Numbered from the stretch's first letter, positions 1-7,527 are shown. The stretch is 14,822 nucleotides of DNA from Labilibaculum sp032125735 (GCA_032125735.1 JAQBBZ010000335.1:1-14822); one strand, 5' to 3'. Translations and numbers: made by a program. The notes: a model not told the origin generated them from the letters alone.

Positions 1-2272
1 TATTTTCCTTATCGATAAAGGAATAACGATCCATCAGACTCAGAGTTCCTGTTACAATCGAGCTGTACGCACTTTCGCCAGGATAACCGACTTTATGGTA
101 GGTAATATCGGGCATGAAAATCAAGTAATCATTGCTCACACAATAACTTGGATTAATAATTGACCAGTTTGGCTGTGGCACATGGTGACGATGCAATGCA
201 TCAGAACTTCTCTCATAAAAGTAAACCAACATTGGATATTTTTTATTTGGATCGAAATTCTCCGGCTTGTACAACAAACCTTGCAATTCTTCACCATCAC
301 CCGAAGTCCATCTAACCAATTCCACATCTCCCCACAGGTAATTTTTCTGCTGAGGATTCGCATCCGATATTTGTTTTTGATCCGTAAACCTCATGTTGCT
401 AGTCCACAAGTTTGGATAATCTTTAAAGGTAGATTGTGTCCAAATTAATCGATTTGCGGCCTTTGCTTTAACTGGACTATTGAAACTTACATCCTCAAAA
501 ATCAATTTTTCAGGTTCTTCATCTTCTTGTAAACGATAAAAACCTGATTTCTTGGTGAACTCATGAAACGCGCTCAAAAGAACCGACTTTTTCAAATCAA
601 TAAATAGTTCCTCTTCATCCAATTTCACGTAATCAAAGCGAATTTTATTTTTACGCCCAAAGCTATTGGTAATATTTTCCGAAGCTTTCACTCCTGCCGG
701 ATCCAACTTCCAAAAATCATATCGATCACTAATAATTACTTCTTCATCTCCTTTTGTCCATCCCACAATTCCATATGGACTTGGATCACTCGGAGTATCA
801 TGAATTTCATCGTAAAAATTAGCCTTAATCTTTTTTGTTAATGCAACAGTTTTACGATTCTCGATTTGATACGAATACCAAATACTATCTTGAGTTTCGA
901 ACCAGATCAAGTACTTCTGAGCAGGGGAAATATTCACGCGTGAATTTTTCTTCTTCAATACCAGGTCTTTCTTTCCCGATTTAGTATCTATCACGTAGTA
1001 ATCCGAATACGAATCGTCCCAAGAAGCTAATTGCTGATAAGGCAATGACGAAGATCCAAGGGCGAGCTTTGAATTTCCTTTATCGTACAATTTCACATCA
1101 GGTAAATTTTCATTTCCCAATTGCAAAACTTTATTTTCGAACGGATGATATACGGCTAACCAAGTTCTTTTCTTCTCTTTTTCAGCTTGTACTTTCTGTT
1201 GAGCTTGCAACAAAGGATCTTTCCAGTTCCATACATCAACATGATATTTTTCCTCATCAAGCAATGTATCTTTTGGTTCATTAACGGGTCTTGGGGCTAC
1301 TCCAAAAAACAATTTATCTCCATTTTTTGAAAAATACATTTCCCCATTCTCACTTACAGTCCAAGCCTTCTGAATATCCTTACATAGCGTATCCACCAAT
1401 ACTTTTGGCTGAGCTAATTTTGCATTTTGATAATAAAGCGCGAAAGTTTTATTCTTGAGAGTATCCGCAGAAAAGAGAAAAGAAAGCTGATCTCCGTTTG
1501 GTGCTATTGATGTTTTCTTAGCCACTCCCACTTTCTCAAACACTATTTTAACTTGTTCTTCTTTAGCAGTGAACCAATTCACTTTCGATGTTTGTATACT
1601 GTCTCCCTCTACCTGAACAAAAGCAACTGCATTTCCATTTTCAGATAAGGCATAATCAGAAACATCTTTGTGTCGATACTCTTTTCCCGACAGGAAATTT
1701 AAGATCACAAGCTCTCCTTTTTCTATTTTATCTTTGTCCTTTTTTCCTTTGGTTTTCTTTTCTGGTTTTTCAATGGAATCGCTAACCAAAGAATCCTTTT
1801 CCTCCTTAGGCATTTTCAATAAAAAAGCCATCCAGTCGCCCTTTTCTTTCGGCATCTTGAACGATTCCAATTCCGCAAAACGCAAAATACGATTCTCCTT
1901 CAAATTCCATATCCCCAATGAATCTTTTGGCAAATCCTTCTTTTCAACCTTTTTCACCTTCGCTTTTCGAATGGTATCGAACTGAGCTTTAACATTGAAA
2001 CTTAAAATTTCACTCTCTGGTGAAAACAATGCCTGATATCCTCTGGCAACGGAATCCAATTTACCTGTGCTTACCTGATACAGGTAAAGAAATCCATCAC
2101 CCTTTTGAGGATTTACTTCATAAGTAATCCAATCACCGTTGGAAGATATGTGTTGATTTTTAAGATTCTTCCAATTATCGTAATCGGTATGACTTAATGG
2201 AACTTTACAATTTTGCGCTATTAAACTGCCAATTGATAGACAAAGCAATATGGCAAGTATTGATTTTTTCAT
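1..2272 (-). CDS. Secreted S9-family (prolyl oligopeptidase-like) serine peptidase, partial (C-terminus beyond left edge)
   Basis: An uninterrupted reading frame runs leftward from the ATG at 2272 to the window edge and gives residues 1-757. The N-terminus (MKKSILAILLCLSIGSLIAQ) is a Sec signal peptide, so the enzyme should act in the periplasm or outside the cell. A long beta-rich region follows, as in the propeller of dipeptidyl-peptidase-like S9 enzymes. The start of the alpha/beta-hydrolase domain is visible near the cut: a GLLYKPENFDPNKKYPMLVY stretch, then FMPDITYHKVGYPGES. The nucleophile motif (GxSxGG), the catalytic Asp and the His are expected past position 1 and cannot be checked. 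Residues about 150-190 form a Lys/Glu/Asp-rich low-complexity stretch. The gene lies 36 nt downstream of cysQ on the same strand with no clear terminator between them, so read-through is possible. The family call is firm; the substrate is unknown, though release of amino acids or dipeptides from peptides is the usual role. Confidence 0.88.
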   Translation of the reverse strand, partial: MKKSILAILLCLSIGSLIAQNCKVPLSHTDYDNWKNLKNQHISSNGDWITYEVNPQKGDGFLYLYQVSTGKLDSVARGYQALFSPESEILSFNVKAQFDTIRKAKVKKVEKKDLPKDSLGIWNLKENRILRFAELESFKMPKEKGDWMAFLLKMPKEEKDSLVSDSIEKPEKKTKGKKDKDKIEKGELVILNFLSGKEYRHKDVSDYALSENGNAVAFVQVEGDSIQTSKVNWFTAKEEQVKIVFEKVGVAKKTSIAPNGDQLSFLFSADTLKNKTFALYYQNAKLAQPKVLVDTLCKDIQKAWTVSENGEMYFSKNGDKLFFGVAPRPVNEPKDTLLDEEKYHVDVWNWKDPLLQAQQKVQAEKEKKRTWLAVYHPFENKVLQLGNENLPDVKLYDKGNSKLALGSSSLPYQQLASWDDSYSDYYVIDTKSGKKDLVLKKKNSRVNISPAQKYLIWFETQDSIWYSYQIENRKTVALTKKIKANFYDEIHDTPSDPSPYGIVGWTKGDEEVIISDRYDFWKLDPAGVKASENITNSFGRKNKIRFDYVKLDEEELFIDLKKSVLLSAFHEFTKKSGFYRLQEDEEPEKLIFEDVSFNSPVKAKAANRLIWTQSTFKDYPNLWTSNMRFTDQKQISDANPQQKNYLWGDVELVRWTSGDGEELQGLLYKPENFDPNKKYPMLVYFYERSSDALHRHHVPQPNWSIINPSYCVSNDYLIFMPDITYHKVGYPGESAYSSIVTGTLSLMDRYSFIDKEN

Positions 2273-2308
2273 TCTATGTGTTTGTTGTTTATATTCCGTG
2301 TTTGTTTT

Positions 2309-3121
2309 CTATCCTCTTTTACAAATGAACCAAGGATTCAACAAATCTTCTTTATTATATGATATTTCTTTATTGGAGTTAAGATGTAAAACCTTCCCCC
2401 CGGATGCTGACACAATTGCATGACCTGCAGCAATATCCCATTCCATTGTTGGAGCATATCGAGGGTAAACCTCTGCTTCTCCTTCAGCAATCATACACAG
2501 TTTTAATGAACTCCCTTTCGAAATTAACTCAACCTCATCGTGCTCCTCTTGCAGCTTCAAGATAAAATCCTTGGTTTCCTGATTCATGTGGGAACGAGAG
2601 CCAACCACCCGAATGGACTTTCGATTTTGAGAAAGTGGTAACTTTTCTGACAGTTCAACTAATTGATCCAAATCCCCAGACCAATCCTCAATATCATCCA
2701 TCCTGAATGCCCCTAATTCCTTATCCGAAAAATACAATTGCTTATACACAGGCACATAAATAACTCCTGCAATTGCTGTTTCTTTTTCGATTAAAGCAAT
2801 ATTCACTGTAAATTCATCATTTTTCTTAATGAATTCCTTAGTTCCATCCAAAGGATCAACGATCCAGCAATAGTCCCAACTTTTCCGAATATTATAAGGT
2901 AAATGTTCTCCCTCTTCGCTTAAAACAGGTATCCCAAGTTCGTCCAATATCGAAACAATTGCCTGATGTGCTCTTTGATCGGCAATGGTTAGTGGGCTAT
3001 TATCTGATTTTATCTGGATTTCAAAATCTTTAGAATTATAAACTTCTAATATCTCTTTACCAGCATTTAATGAAGCCGAAATGGCTGCAGAAAGAAGCTC
3101 TTTTCTTTTACTAAAATTCAT
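2309..3121 (-). CDS. cysQ: 3'(2'),5'-bisphosphate nucleotidase CysQ
   Basis: This is a 270-residue protein of the inositol monophosphatase superfamily. CysQ hydrolyses 3'-phosphoadenosine 5'-phosphate (PAP), the by-product of PAPS use in sulfate assimilation, to AMP and phosphate in the cytoplasm, using Mg2+. Visible signatures are SEEGE at 68-72 (metal-ligand Glu), motif 1 WIVDPLDGTKEF at 86-97 with D89 and D92 as metal ligands, GSRSH at 174-178, a SKGSSLK segment near 201-207, and motif 2 WDIAAGHAI at 228-236 with D229. The SRSH and GSSLK segments favour CysQ over inositol or fructose bisphosphatases. Length is normal for the family. It follows the SLC13 permease gene by 44 nt on the same strand, so the two probably form an operon. 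In other Bacteroidota cysQ and such a permease often sit with cysC/cysD/cysN; those genes are not present here. Confidence 0.93.
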   Translation of the reverse strand: MNFSKRKELLSAAISASLNAGKEILEVYNSKDFEIQIKSDNSPLTIADQRAHQAIVSILDELGIPVLSEEGEHLPYNIRKSWDYCWIVDPLDGTKEFIKKNDEFTVNIALIEKETAIAGVIYVPVYKQLYFSDKELGAFRMDDIEDWSGDLDQLVELSEKLPLSQNRKSIRVVGSRSHMNQETKDFILKLQEEHDEVELISKGSSLKLCMIAEGEAEVYPRYAPTMEWDIAAGHAIVSASGGKVLHLNSNKEISYNKEDLLNPWFICKRG

Positions 3122-3165
3122 AAGTATTTATGCTTTACAATCACATCGGATTGTGGAATTATCAA

Positions 3166-4947
3166 TTAATAAAAATAGATGTAAGACAATATCAATACGG
3201 TAACCAGCATGTAAATAATGGTCAGCGGAAAGCCTATTTTGAAAAAATCCTTAAAGGTATATCCACCAGGTCCGTAAACCATTAAGTTAGTTTGATAACC
3301 AATTGGAGTCATGAAATTTGCAGCAGCAGCAAAGGCTACAACCAAAACAAATGGTTCTGGATTTAAATGAAGATTTAAAGCTATTGTGAGCGAAATAGGA
3401 AAAACAATTGCAACTGCGGCCTTATTAGTGATATAAGCTGCAAGTACTGATGTTATCAAATAAATTCCAAACAAGACTCCAACTCTTCCCAATGGAATAA
3501 AAACAGAAATTAACAGATCAGCAATTATTTCAGCTAATCCTGATTTTATCATGGCAGTTCCAAACGCCAAAGCAAGAGAAATAATTAAAGCCAAATTAAA
3601 ATCAACCCTTGCTGCAATATCTTTAGGGTTAGATATTTTCAAGGCTAAAATAACGATAATCATCACAATTAAAGTCATGAATAAGGGCACAATTTTCAAG
3701 GCAGACAAGACAACTGCCAATACTGTTCCTCCAAGCAACAACCAAATTTTGTACGCTTCCTGCTTCCTGAATTCTTTAACTTTTGATATAAAATAAAAAT
3801 CCTGAACCAGATGCGAACGATCAACAAAATCATCTCCTCCTAAAAGTAATAGGACATCACCGGCACGAAGTTTTACTTCTCCAATTTTACCACTTACCCG
3901 GCCTCCATTCCGATGAATTGCGATTACTGCCGCATCAAAATGTCCTCTAAAGTTGGCTTCTTTAACAGTTTTGGATATTAAGGTTGAGTTATGAGAAATT
4001 ACAATTTCAACTACCTCGATGTGCTTTTTATGCGTTAACATTCCAACTGTAGGAAGTATTAATCCAGAGTTAGGAAGAACCAGGTCTGCGATAGTTTCTG
4101 TATCGCCTGCGAATAATAAACGATCGCCTCCTTTCAATCTATAATCATGAGAAACAGCTGCAATTCGCACATCACCTCGGTTAATCTGAAAAAGATAAAG
4201 TCCTGTCAGATTTCTTAAATCAGCCTCTTCAATTGATTTTCCAATTAAATCGGAATTGGATTTAACATGCGCTTCAACGATGTATTTGCGAGAATTTTCA
4301 GAAAACTCACCCAATACATCCTCATTTTCCGGCAACCACTTTTTGCTTACAATCAAAAGGTAAATAGATCCAATAAACATCATTGGAATTCCAACATATG
4401 CAAAACTAAACATATCAAGAGAATCCATAGCGGGTATAATCTTCTGATCGATAACCATACCATTTACAATCAAGTTTGTTGATGTACCAATTAGAGTTAT
4501 ACATCCACCTAAAATGGCTGCGTATGATAATGGAATTAATAGTTTCGAAGGGGAAATATTGTTTCGCTTGCTCCAATTATGCACATAAGGCATCATAACA
4601 GCAACAAGAGGTGTATTATTTAAAAAGGCAGAAAAACCTGCTACCAGGAATATCATTCGTGCCATAAATTGCCGATAGGTAGTTGCTTTTTGAAACACCT
4701 TGTCAAAAAGAGTTTCTACAATCCCTAGATCTCGAATAATATCACCAATAAGTAAGAGCATTAAGATGACAAAGACCTGATCATTAGCAAATCCGCCGAG
4801 TATTTCAGAAGGAGTCAAAATCCCGAAAATACCCAATACGACAACACCAATTAAGAAAGTAAAAGCAGGTCCAACCCATTCTTTATAGAACGAAATTAGA
4901 ATAAAAACCAATACGATTAATACGATTATCGCATCAAATGAGAGCAT
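3166..4947 (-). CDS. SLC13-family (DASS/ArsB-like) permease with two RCK_C (TrkA-C) domains; possible sulfate transporter
   Basis: This is a 593-residue inner-membrane transporter of the ion transporter superfamily. The N-terminal half (about 1-200) holds roughly five to six hydrophobic segments and the family signatures NNTPLVAVMMP at 110-120 and GTSTNLIVNG at 154-163. A cytosolic insert carries two RCK_C/TrkA-C domains, about 221-292 and 308-388, each containing the KGGD or RAGD turn. The C-terminal half (about 400-593) repeats the membrane fold with ITNKAAVAIVFP at 506-517 and TPIGYQTNLMVYGPGGY at 547-563. This two-half layout with a central RCK pair is the usual form of bacterial SLC13 permeases of about 600 residues. 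Substrates in the family include sulfate, dicarboxylates and other anions. The adjacent cysQ argues for sulfate, but that is inference. The start is the ATG at 4947; a matching -7 box lies about 40 nt upstream. Confidence 0.9.
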   Translation of the reverse strand: MLSFDAIIVLIVLVFILISFYKEWVGPAFTFLIGVVVLGIFGILTPSEILGGFANDQVFVILMLLLIGDIIRDLGIVETLFDKVFQKATTYRQFMARMIFLVAGFSAFLNNTPLVAVMMPYVHNWSKRNNISPSKLLIPLSYAAILGGCITLIGTSTNLIVNGMVIDQKIIPAMDSLDMFSFAYVGIPMMFIGSIYLLIVSKKWLPENEDVLGEFSENSRKYIVEAHVKSNSDLIGKSIEEADLRNLTGLYLFQINRGDVRIAAVSHDYRLKGGDRLLFAGDTETIADLVLPNSGLILPTVGMLTHKKHIEVVEIVISHNSTLISKTVKEANFRGHFDAAVIAIHRNGGRVSGKIGEVKLRAGDVLLLLGGDDFVDRSHLVQDFYFISKVKEFRKQEAYKIWLLLGGTVLAVVLSALKIVPLFMTLIVMIIVILALKISNPKDIAARVDFNLALIISLALAFGTAMIKSGLAEIIADLLISVFIPLGRVGVLFGIYLITSVLAAYITNKAAVAIVFPISLTIALNLHLNPEPFVLVVAFAAAANFMTPIGYQTNLMVYGPGGYTFKDFFKIGFPLTIIYMLVTVLILSYIYFY

Positions 4948-4984
4948 AGATAAGGTTTTGGATTGAGTTTAAGATACGAAGATA

Positions 4985-5018
4985 CAAAAATACTATCAGC
5001 AGAAAACTCCTTTTTCAA
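4985..5018 (-). promoter_or_regulatory. Putative Bacteroidota-type promoter of the permease-cysQ operon
   Basis: Read on the minus strand, 4992-4985 is TATTTTTG, an exact match to the Bacteroidota -7 consensus TAnnTTTG. A TTG that could serve as the -33 element lies at 5018-5016, with a 23-nt spacer, slightly longer than the usual 19-21. Transcription would start roughly 30 nt before the ATG at 4947. The -7 element is seen directly; its use is inference. Confidence 0.5.
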
Positions 5019-5058
5019 TCCTTTGCAGACAGAAATTGTGAAGCAATTCTAATTTATG

Positions 5059-5074
5059 TCCTTAAACCTAAGGA
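5059..5074. repeat. Short inverted repeat in the divergent permease/DUF2284 spacer
   Basis: TCCTTA at 5059-5064 and TAAGGA at 5069-5074 form a perfect 6-bp inverted repeat with a 4-nt spacer. A second small one, AATTG at 5034-5038 and CAATT at 5044-5048, lies just to its left. Both lie in the 186-bp region between two divergent genes, where an operator would be expected. Such short palindromes also occur by chance in AT-rich DNA. Confidence 0.3.
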
Positions 5075-5103
5075 ACGAATATCCAAAAAGTGATCAAAAC
5101 AAC

Positions 5104-5111
5104 TAAATTTA
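5104..5111 (+). promoter_or_regulatory. Possible -7 element for the DUF2284 gene
   Basis: TAAATTTA at 5104-5111 differs from the Bacteroidota -7 consensus TAnnTTTG only at the last base and lies 22 nt before the ATG at 5134. I see no TTTG or TTG -33 element at the proper distance, so this is weak. Confidence 0.28.
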
Positions 5112-5133
5112 CGAGTCTTTAAACAATTCGAAT

Positions 5134-5703
5134 ATGAATAATTACCAAACGGGCTCCCTTGAAAAACAACTTAACAACACTCAAATAACCATTCATTACA
5201 AGCACATTGAGCTTAAAACAATTGATATTCTATCTTACTTAAACCCAAAAGAATTTAATGCTTATTGCATGAATGGTTGTCCAAATCATTCTCAAAAATG
5301 GACCTGCCCACCAAACTGTCCAAGCTTTGAAAATTATGCCAAAGATTATTCGAAAATTTCCCTTTACTTGTTCTACACATCTCCAAATCAATTAAAAAAA
5401 GTTGAAGACAAAGCCTTGTCTGCTTACAATTTTATTAAAGAAGAACTACAATCTTATCTGCGACAAATAGAACCTTCAGATGGTAAAATGATTGCTGCAA
5501 ATAGTTGCGAAATTTGTAAAACCTGTGGACTCGTTTCAGGAAAAGAATGTCATATCCCTGAGAAAATGCGGTATAATTTAGTTGCTTTTGGTTTTAATGT
5601 TAGCCAAATAATGACTGATTTATTTCAACACGAACTAAAGTGGGCTACGAAAGATCAAATTCCCGATTTTGTGAGTAGTGTTGGAGCCATACTAAAAAAA
5701 TAA
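5134..5703 (+). CDS. DUF2284 family cysteine-rich putative metal/Fe-S binding protein
   Basis: This is a 189-residue protein with no signal peptide or membrane segment, so it should be cytoplasmic. It carries eight cysteines in two groups: C45, C49, C58 and C62, where C58 to C62 lie in a CPPNC motif, and C125, C128, C131 and C139 in a CxxCxxC-x7-C pattern. The two groups flank an alpha/beta-looking middle section. This arrangement, including the WTCPPNCP segment, is typical of DUF2284 proteins, which are described only as predicted metal-binding proteins. The number and spacing of cysteines suggest one or two iron-sulfur clusters or zinc sites; that is inference. The start is the ATG at 5134; no Shine-Dalgarno sequence is seen, as is common in this phylum. 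The gene diverges from the permease operon and converges on the HD-domain gene. No biochemical function is known to me. Confidence 0.82.
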   Translation: MNNYQTGSLEKQLNNTQITIHYKHIELKTIDILSYLNPKEFNAYCMNGCPNHSQKWTCPPNCPSFENYAKDYSKISLYLFYTSPNQLKKVEDKALSAYNFIKEELQSYLRQIEPSDGKMIAANSCEICKTCGLVSGKECHIPEKMRYNLVAFGFNVSQIMTDLFQHELKWATKDQIPDFVSSVGAILKK

Positions 5704-5726
5704 ATCCGGAAAATTGGCTTACCGGA
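5694..5726 (-). terminator. Probable terminator of the dehydrogenase-HD operon
   Basis: A 5-bp GC-rich stem, TCCGG at 5705-5709 with CCGGA at 5722-5726, encloses a 12-nt loop. On the minus strand it is followed by a T-rich run (complement of the A-run at 5694-5700), fitting an intrinsic terminator about 30 nt past the HD gene stop. The T-run overlaps the last codons of the convergent DUF2284 gene. The plus-strand side has only a weak T-tail. Confidence 0.5.
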
Positions 5727-5757
5727 CTTAATTCATACGATTTTAATACAGTCATAA

Positions 5758-6309
5758 TTAGACTTTCAATCTATCTTTAAAAGGCAGAAAAGTCATAAAA
5801 TCAGTATGATGAACAATGTATGCTTCGGTAGTTCTTTTTACCATATCTCCTTCGCCTGCATGCGTTGCAATAATGTGGCACACTTCTGGAGGAATACCAC
5901 ACTCCTCGGCCAGTGAAACACCAGAAAATGGATGTCGAATGTATTTTCCATAAGTCCCTTGAACTGCCTTGCCATCCTCATCCAAAACATATTCCAATAA
6001 CTTCCCAACATCGCAAAGAATGGCTCCGGAAATTACCACATCCATATCAACAGCTAGTTCATCTTTAAAAAAAGAATTCATTTTTTCACCACTCGCTTTA
6101 GCGATATGCACTACGCATTGCTTGTGATCCATAAAACTCACTTTAAGATTCGGGCCACACAATAATGTAAAAGGAATTCGTTGAAGATCTTCGGCAGACA
6201 AGACACTTCTTTCCAGAGCAATCTCCCACACCTTTGTTGATTTTTCTCTTAGCACATCATCTTGAATCCAATCCAATTCTGGCCACAATTCCTTAACTAT
6301 TTTTCTCAT
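5758..6309 (-). CDS. HD-domain protein (predicted metal-dependent phosphohydrolase) with Cys in place of the HD histidine
   Basis: This is a 183-residue cytoplasmic protein with an HD-domain pattern: H68 in VVHIAKASGEK, the doublet region GAILCDVGKLLEY at 95-107, RHPFSG at 125-130 (H126), HIIATHAGEG at 145-154 (H145, H150) and IVHHTDF at 165-171 (D170). The spacing matches the H...HD...H...H...D ligand series. The histidine of the HD doublet is replaced by C99 (codon TGC, read directly), followed by the usual D100. HD proteins are mostly phosphohydrolases or phosphodiesterases acting on nucleotides; the substrate here is unknown. The start lies 15 nt after the stop of the dehydrogenase gene, so the two are almost surely co-transcribed, and a terminator follows. 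The Cys could mean altered metal use or a weakened active site. I am sure of the fold family and unsure of the function. Confidence 0.78.
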   Translation of the reverse strand: MRKIVKELWPELDWIQDDVLREKSTKVWEIALERSVLSAEDLQRIPFTLLCGPNLKVSFMDHKQCVVHIAKASGEKMNSFFKDELAVDMDVVISGAILCDVGKLLEYVLDEDGKAVQGTYGKYIRHPFSGVSLAEECGIPPEVCHIIATHAGEGDMVKRTTEAYIVHHTDFMTFLPFKDRLKV

Positions 6310-6324
6310 AATCAGGCATGTTGA

Positions 6325-7527
6325 TTATTTAGATTTCAATTTCCTAATAATTTCATCAGCCATTTGCTGAGTAGAGGCAGCACCATTATCCACAACATCT
6401 GCCCTGCCTGTCATTTTCATCATATCGTAGGTTTGAACTTTCCCATCTTCAATTACTTCGGCCACGGCCTTTCTAATTTTTACTGACATTTCCTTTTCAT
6501 CCAGATAATCCAACATCATACAAGCAGATTCTACCATGGCTATTGGATTTACAATTGAAGTTGTATAATCAGCATACTTAGGAGCAGAACCATGAGTTGG
6601 CTCGAACACAGCAATACCTTCATCAGACATTTGTGCGCTGCAAGCAAAACCCAAGCCTCCAATAAGTCCGGCAAATCCATCAGATACGATATCTCCAAAC
6701 ATATTACCCGCCACGATAACACCATAGTTTTCAGGATTTTTGGTTAACCACATCATTTGAGCATCAATGTTCGTATTCCACAATTCTATTTTCGGGAATT
6801 TTTTCTTCTGAATCTCCTGTGCCAACTTAAACATCATCCCCGAAGTCTCGCGAATAACATTTGGCTTTTCACATAATGTCACTGATTTATATCCATTCTT
6901 TTTGGCGTATTCGAAAGCAGCCATTAAAATTCTTGTTGTAGCTCCTTTTGTAAAAATCCGGGTAGAAATTGACAACTCCTCTCTTGGAACTGTGCCAAAA
7001 TTCTTCACAAACTTAGGATGAGAGGTTAATGCAGCATAAACCGTATTATCTGGATTAGACCACTCTACACCACCATACAAACCTTCTGTATTCTGCCTGA
7101 AAATTACCACATCAATTATTGGTTCTTCAATAACTCCCCCTTTTCCTCTTCGGATAAAGTTTAATGGATTTCCTTTGTAAGTTTTGCAGGGACGAATACA
7201 GATATCGAGATTGAAATACTGACGCAGACCTACTATTGGACTTGAATACACCAATCCTTTATTTTGCAAAGCTGGAGACAATTCATTCGCGGCATCATCC
7301 TTCGGTTTGGATGTTATTGCTCCAAACAAGCCGATTTTATACTTTTTAAGCAATTCAATGGTTCGCTTAGGAAGAGGATTTCCCTCTTTACACCAAAACT
7401 CCCAGCCAATATCACCTTCAACATACTCTGCATCAAATCCGGCAACATTTAATATTCGGATGGTCTCATCAAGAACAACCCGGCCTATTCCATCACCAGG
7501 CATTGCAACAATAGTTCTCTTGCTCAT
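6325..7527 (-). CDS. Isocitrate/isopropylmalate-type decarboxylating dehydrogenase, NADP-like cofactor site, substrate unknown
   Basis: This is a 400-residue member of the beta-decarboxylating dehydrogenase family, which oxidises and decarboxylates 2-hydroxy acids such as isocitrate, 3-isopropylmalate, homoisocitrate or tartrate. The N-terminal PGDGIG is at 10-15. By-eye alignment to E. coli isocitrate dehydrogenase places the catalytic set at R102, R112, R144, Y151, K221, D255, D279 and D283, all conserved. The cofactor loop HGSAPKY at 312-318 has K317 and Y318, with V326, Y367 and K371 further on; these resemble the residues that give NADP preference, where NAD enzymes such as LeuB have Asp-Ile. 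The position matching isocitrate-contacting N115 is I98, while the S113 position is S96. Typical LeuB neighbours (leuA, leuC, leuD) are absent. It is the first gene of an operon with the HD protein. It may be a true isocitrate dehydrogenase variant or an enzyme for a different substrate. Confidence 0.85.
   Translation of the reverse strand: MSKRTIVAMPGDGIGRVVLDETIRILNVAGFDAEYVEGDIGWEFWCKEGNPLPKRTIELLKKYKIGLFGAITSKPKDDAANELSPALQNKGLVYSSPIVGLRQYFNLDICIRPCKTYKGNPLNFIRRGKGGVIEEPIIDVVIFRQNTEGLYGGVEWSNPDNTVYAALTSHPKFVKNFGTVPREELSISTRIFTKGATTRILMAAFEYAKKNGYKSVTLCEKPNVIRETSGMMFKLAQEIQKKKFPKIELWNTNIDAQMMWLTKNPENYGVIVAGNMFGDIVSDGFAGLIGGLGFACSAQMSDEGIAVFEPTHGSAPKYADYTTSIVNPIAMVESACMMLDYLDEKEMSVKIRKAVAEVIEDGKVQTYDMMKMTGRADVVDNGAASTQQMADEIIRKLKSK

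Noticed and set aside
182..448. Plus-strand open frame of 88 codons and a minus-strand frame of 75 codons at the left edge
   Set aside because: Both overlap the S9 peptidase in other frames, where the recognised hydrolase-domain sequence is encoded.
1045..1985. Plus-strand open frames of 65-105 codons over the S9 peptidase region
   Set aside because: They lie opposite a continuous, clearly homologous minus-strand gene and show no domain, signal or initiation context.
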